Origin: Bacteroidales bacterium
GTDB lineage: Bacteria; Bacteroidota; Bacteroidia; Bacteroidales; VadinHA17
Length of the DNA: 5,091 bases
Assembly: GCA_003155705.1 (NCBI GenBank)
Contig: PMEC01000078.1
Coordinates: forward strand, 4,583 to 9,673
Direction of reading: 5' to 3'
Part shown: positions 4,936-5,091 of the stretch, in pieces
Position numbering within the stretch: the stretch's first letter is position 1
Layout: each line of letters begins with the position of its first letter
The notes under the pieces: generated by a model
The model's database searches: none
Told to the model about the DNA's origin: nothing
Seen by the model: only the letters and a program-made list of their open reading frames with translations
Translations under genes and position numbers: made by a program

Positions 4936-5091
4936 TCATTTTTGTGCGTCAGTCGGTTTACTGATTGCCTTTACCTTTCTGTCAGATTCGACATTCTTGA
5001 TGCCATCAATTTTCAAATCGTTAATGGAAATGTCTGTTGTGGTGCTTCCCGTAATGACACCGGAAAATGAAAGAATATTATCAATTGTACA
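4936..5091 (-). CDS. C-terminal end of an unidentified protein, cut by the window edge
   Basis: The minus strand is open from the window edge to a TGA at 4936-4938, giving the last 51 residues of a protein whose start lies beyond base 5091. The sequence (…ILSFSGVITGSTTTDISINDLKIDGIKNVES…) alternates Ser/Thr/Gly with hydrophobic residues, as in beta-rich exported proteins, and ends in a polar, Lys-rich tail (DRKVKAISKPTDAQK). It has no cysteine or membrane span apart from one Cys at the edge. It is convergent with the zinc-ribbon gene. It has no close overlap or shared orientation that would place it in the same functional unit. I do not recognise the family. The clean frame and normal codon use make real coding likely. 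Confidence 0.6.
   Translation of the reverse strand, partial: CTIDNILSFSGVITGSTTTDISINDLKIDGIKNVESDRKVKAISKPTDAQK

Overview
The window most likely comes from an AT-rich member of the Bacteroidota. This is an inference from several signs: A/T-rich leaders with no clear Shine-Dalgarno sequence, a promoter candidate of the Bacteroides type (TTTG, 19 bp, TATCTTAG) ahead of the gene at 2621, an SPFH protein ending in a GYF_2-type domain, and intergenic repeats built on CACAAAGG. No rRNA, tRNA, CRISPR array or complete mobile element is visible.

Left half (1-2155): the first ~300 bases hold only short open stretches and look like the decayed or cut end of a gene. Two minus-strand genes follow. At 1454-2080 is a small one-domain concanavalin A/LamG-type protein, and downstream of it at 343-1227 (or 1251) is a family 2 glycosyltransferase. 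The 200 bp between them carries coding-like debris. A glycosyltransferase, a lectin-fold protein and gene fragments together fit the edge of a variable surface-polysaccharide region. That is context only; no complete pathway is visible.

Middle (2156-2620): a 465 bp intergenic stretch separates the divergent LamG gene and SPFH gene. It holds a compact foldable segment (2209-2273), a long imperfect inverted repeat made of CACAAAGG-like units (2311-2408), and the probable promoter of the right-hand operon (2517-2547).

Right half (2621-4878): two plus-strand genes 47 bp apart form a clear unit. The first encodes an SPFH protein of the YdjI/'virion core' type with a Gly/Ala/Met-rich linker, a GYF_2-type domain and proline-rich stretches on either side of it. 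The second encodes a protein with two CxxC...CxxC zinc ribbons, a conserved middle region and one C-terminal membrane helix, resembling B. subtilis YdjG. In B. subtilis the related genes share an operon with the PspA-type protein YdjF and serve a membrane-stress system. No PspA gene is visible here. The pair is the most interesting element: a predicted membrane-anchored zinc-ribbon protein and a predicted oligomeric SPFH scaffold whose GYF_2 domain could bind proline-rich partners, including its own tail.

Right edge (4879-5091): a short 8-bp-periodic repeat lies between the zinc-ribbon gene and a convergent, cut-off minus-strand gene of which only the last 51 codons are present.
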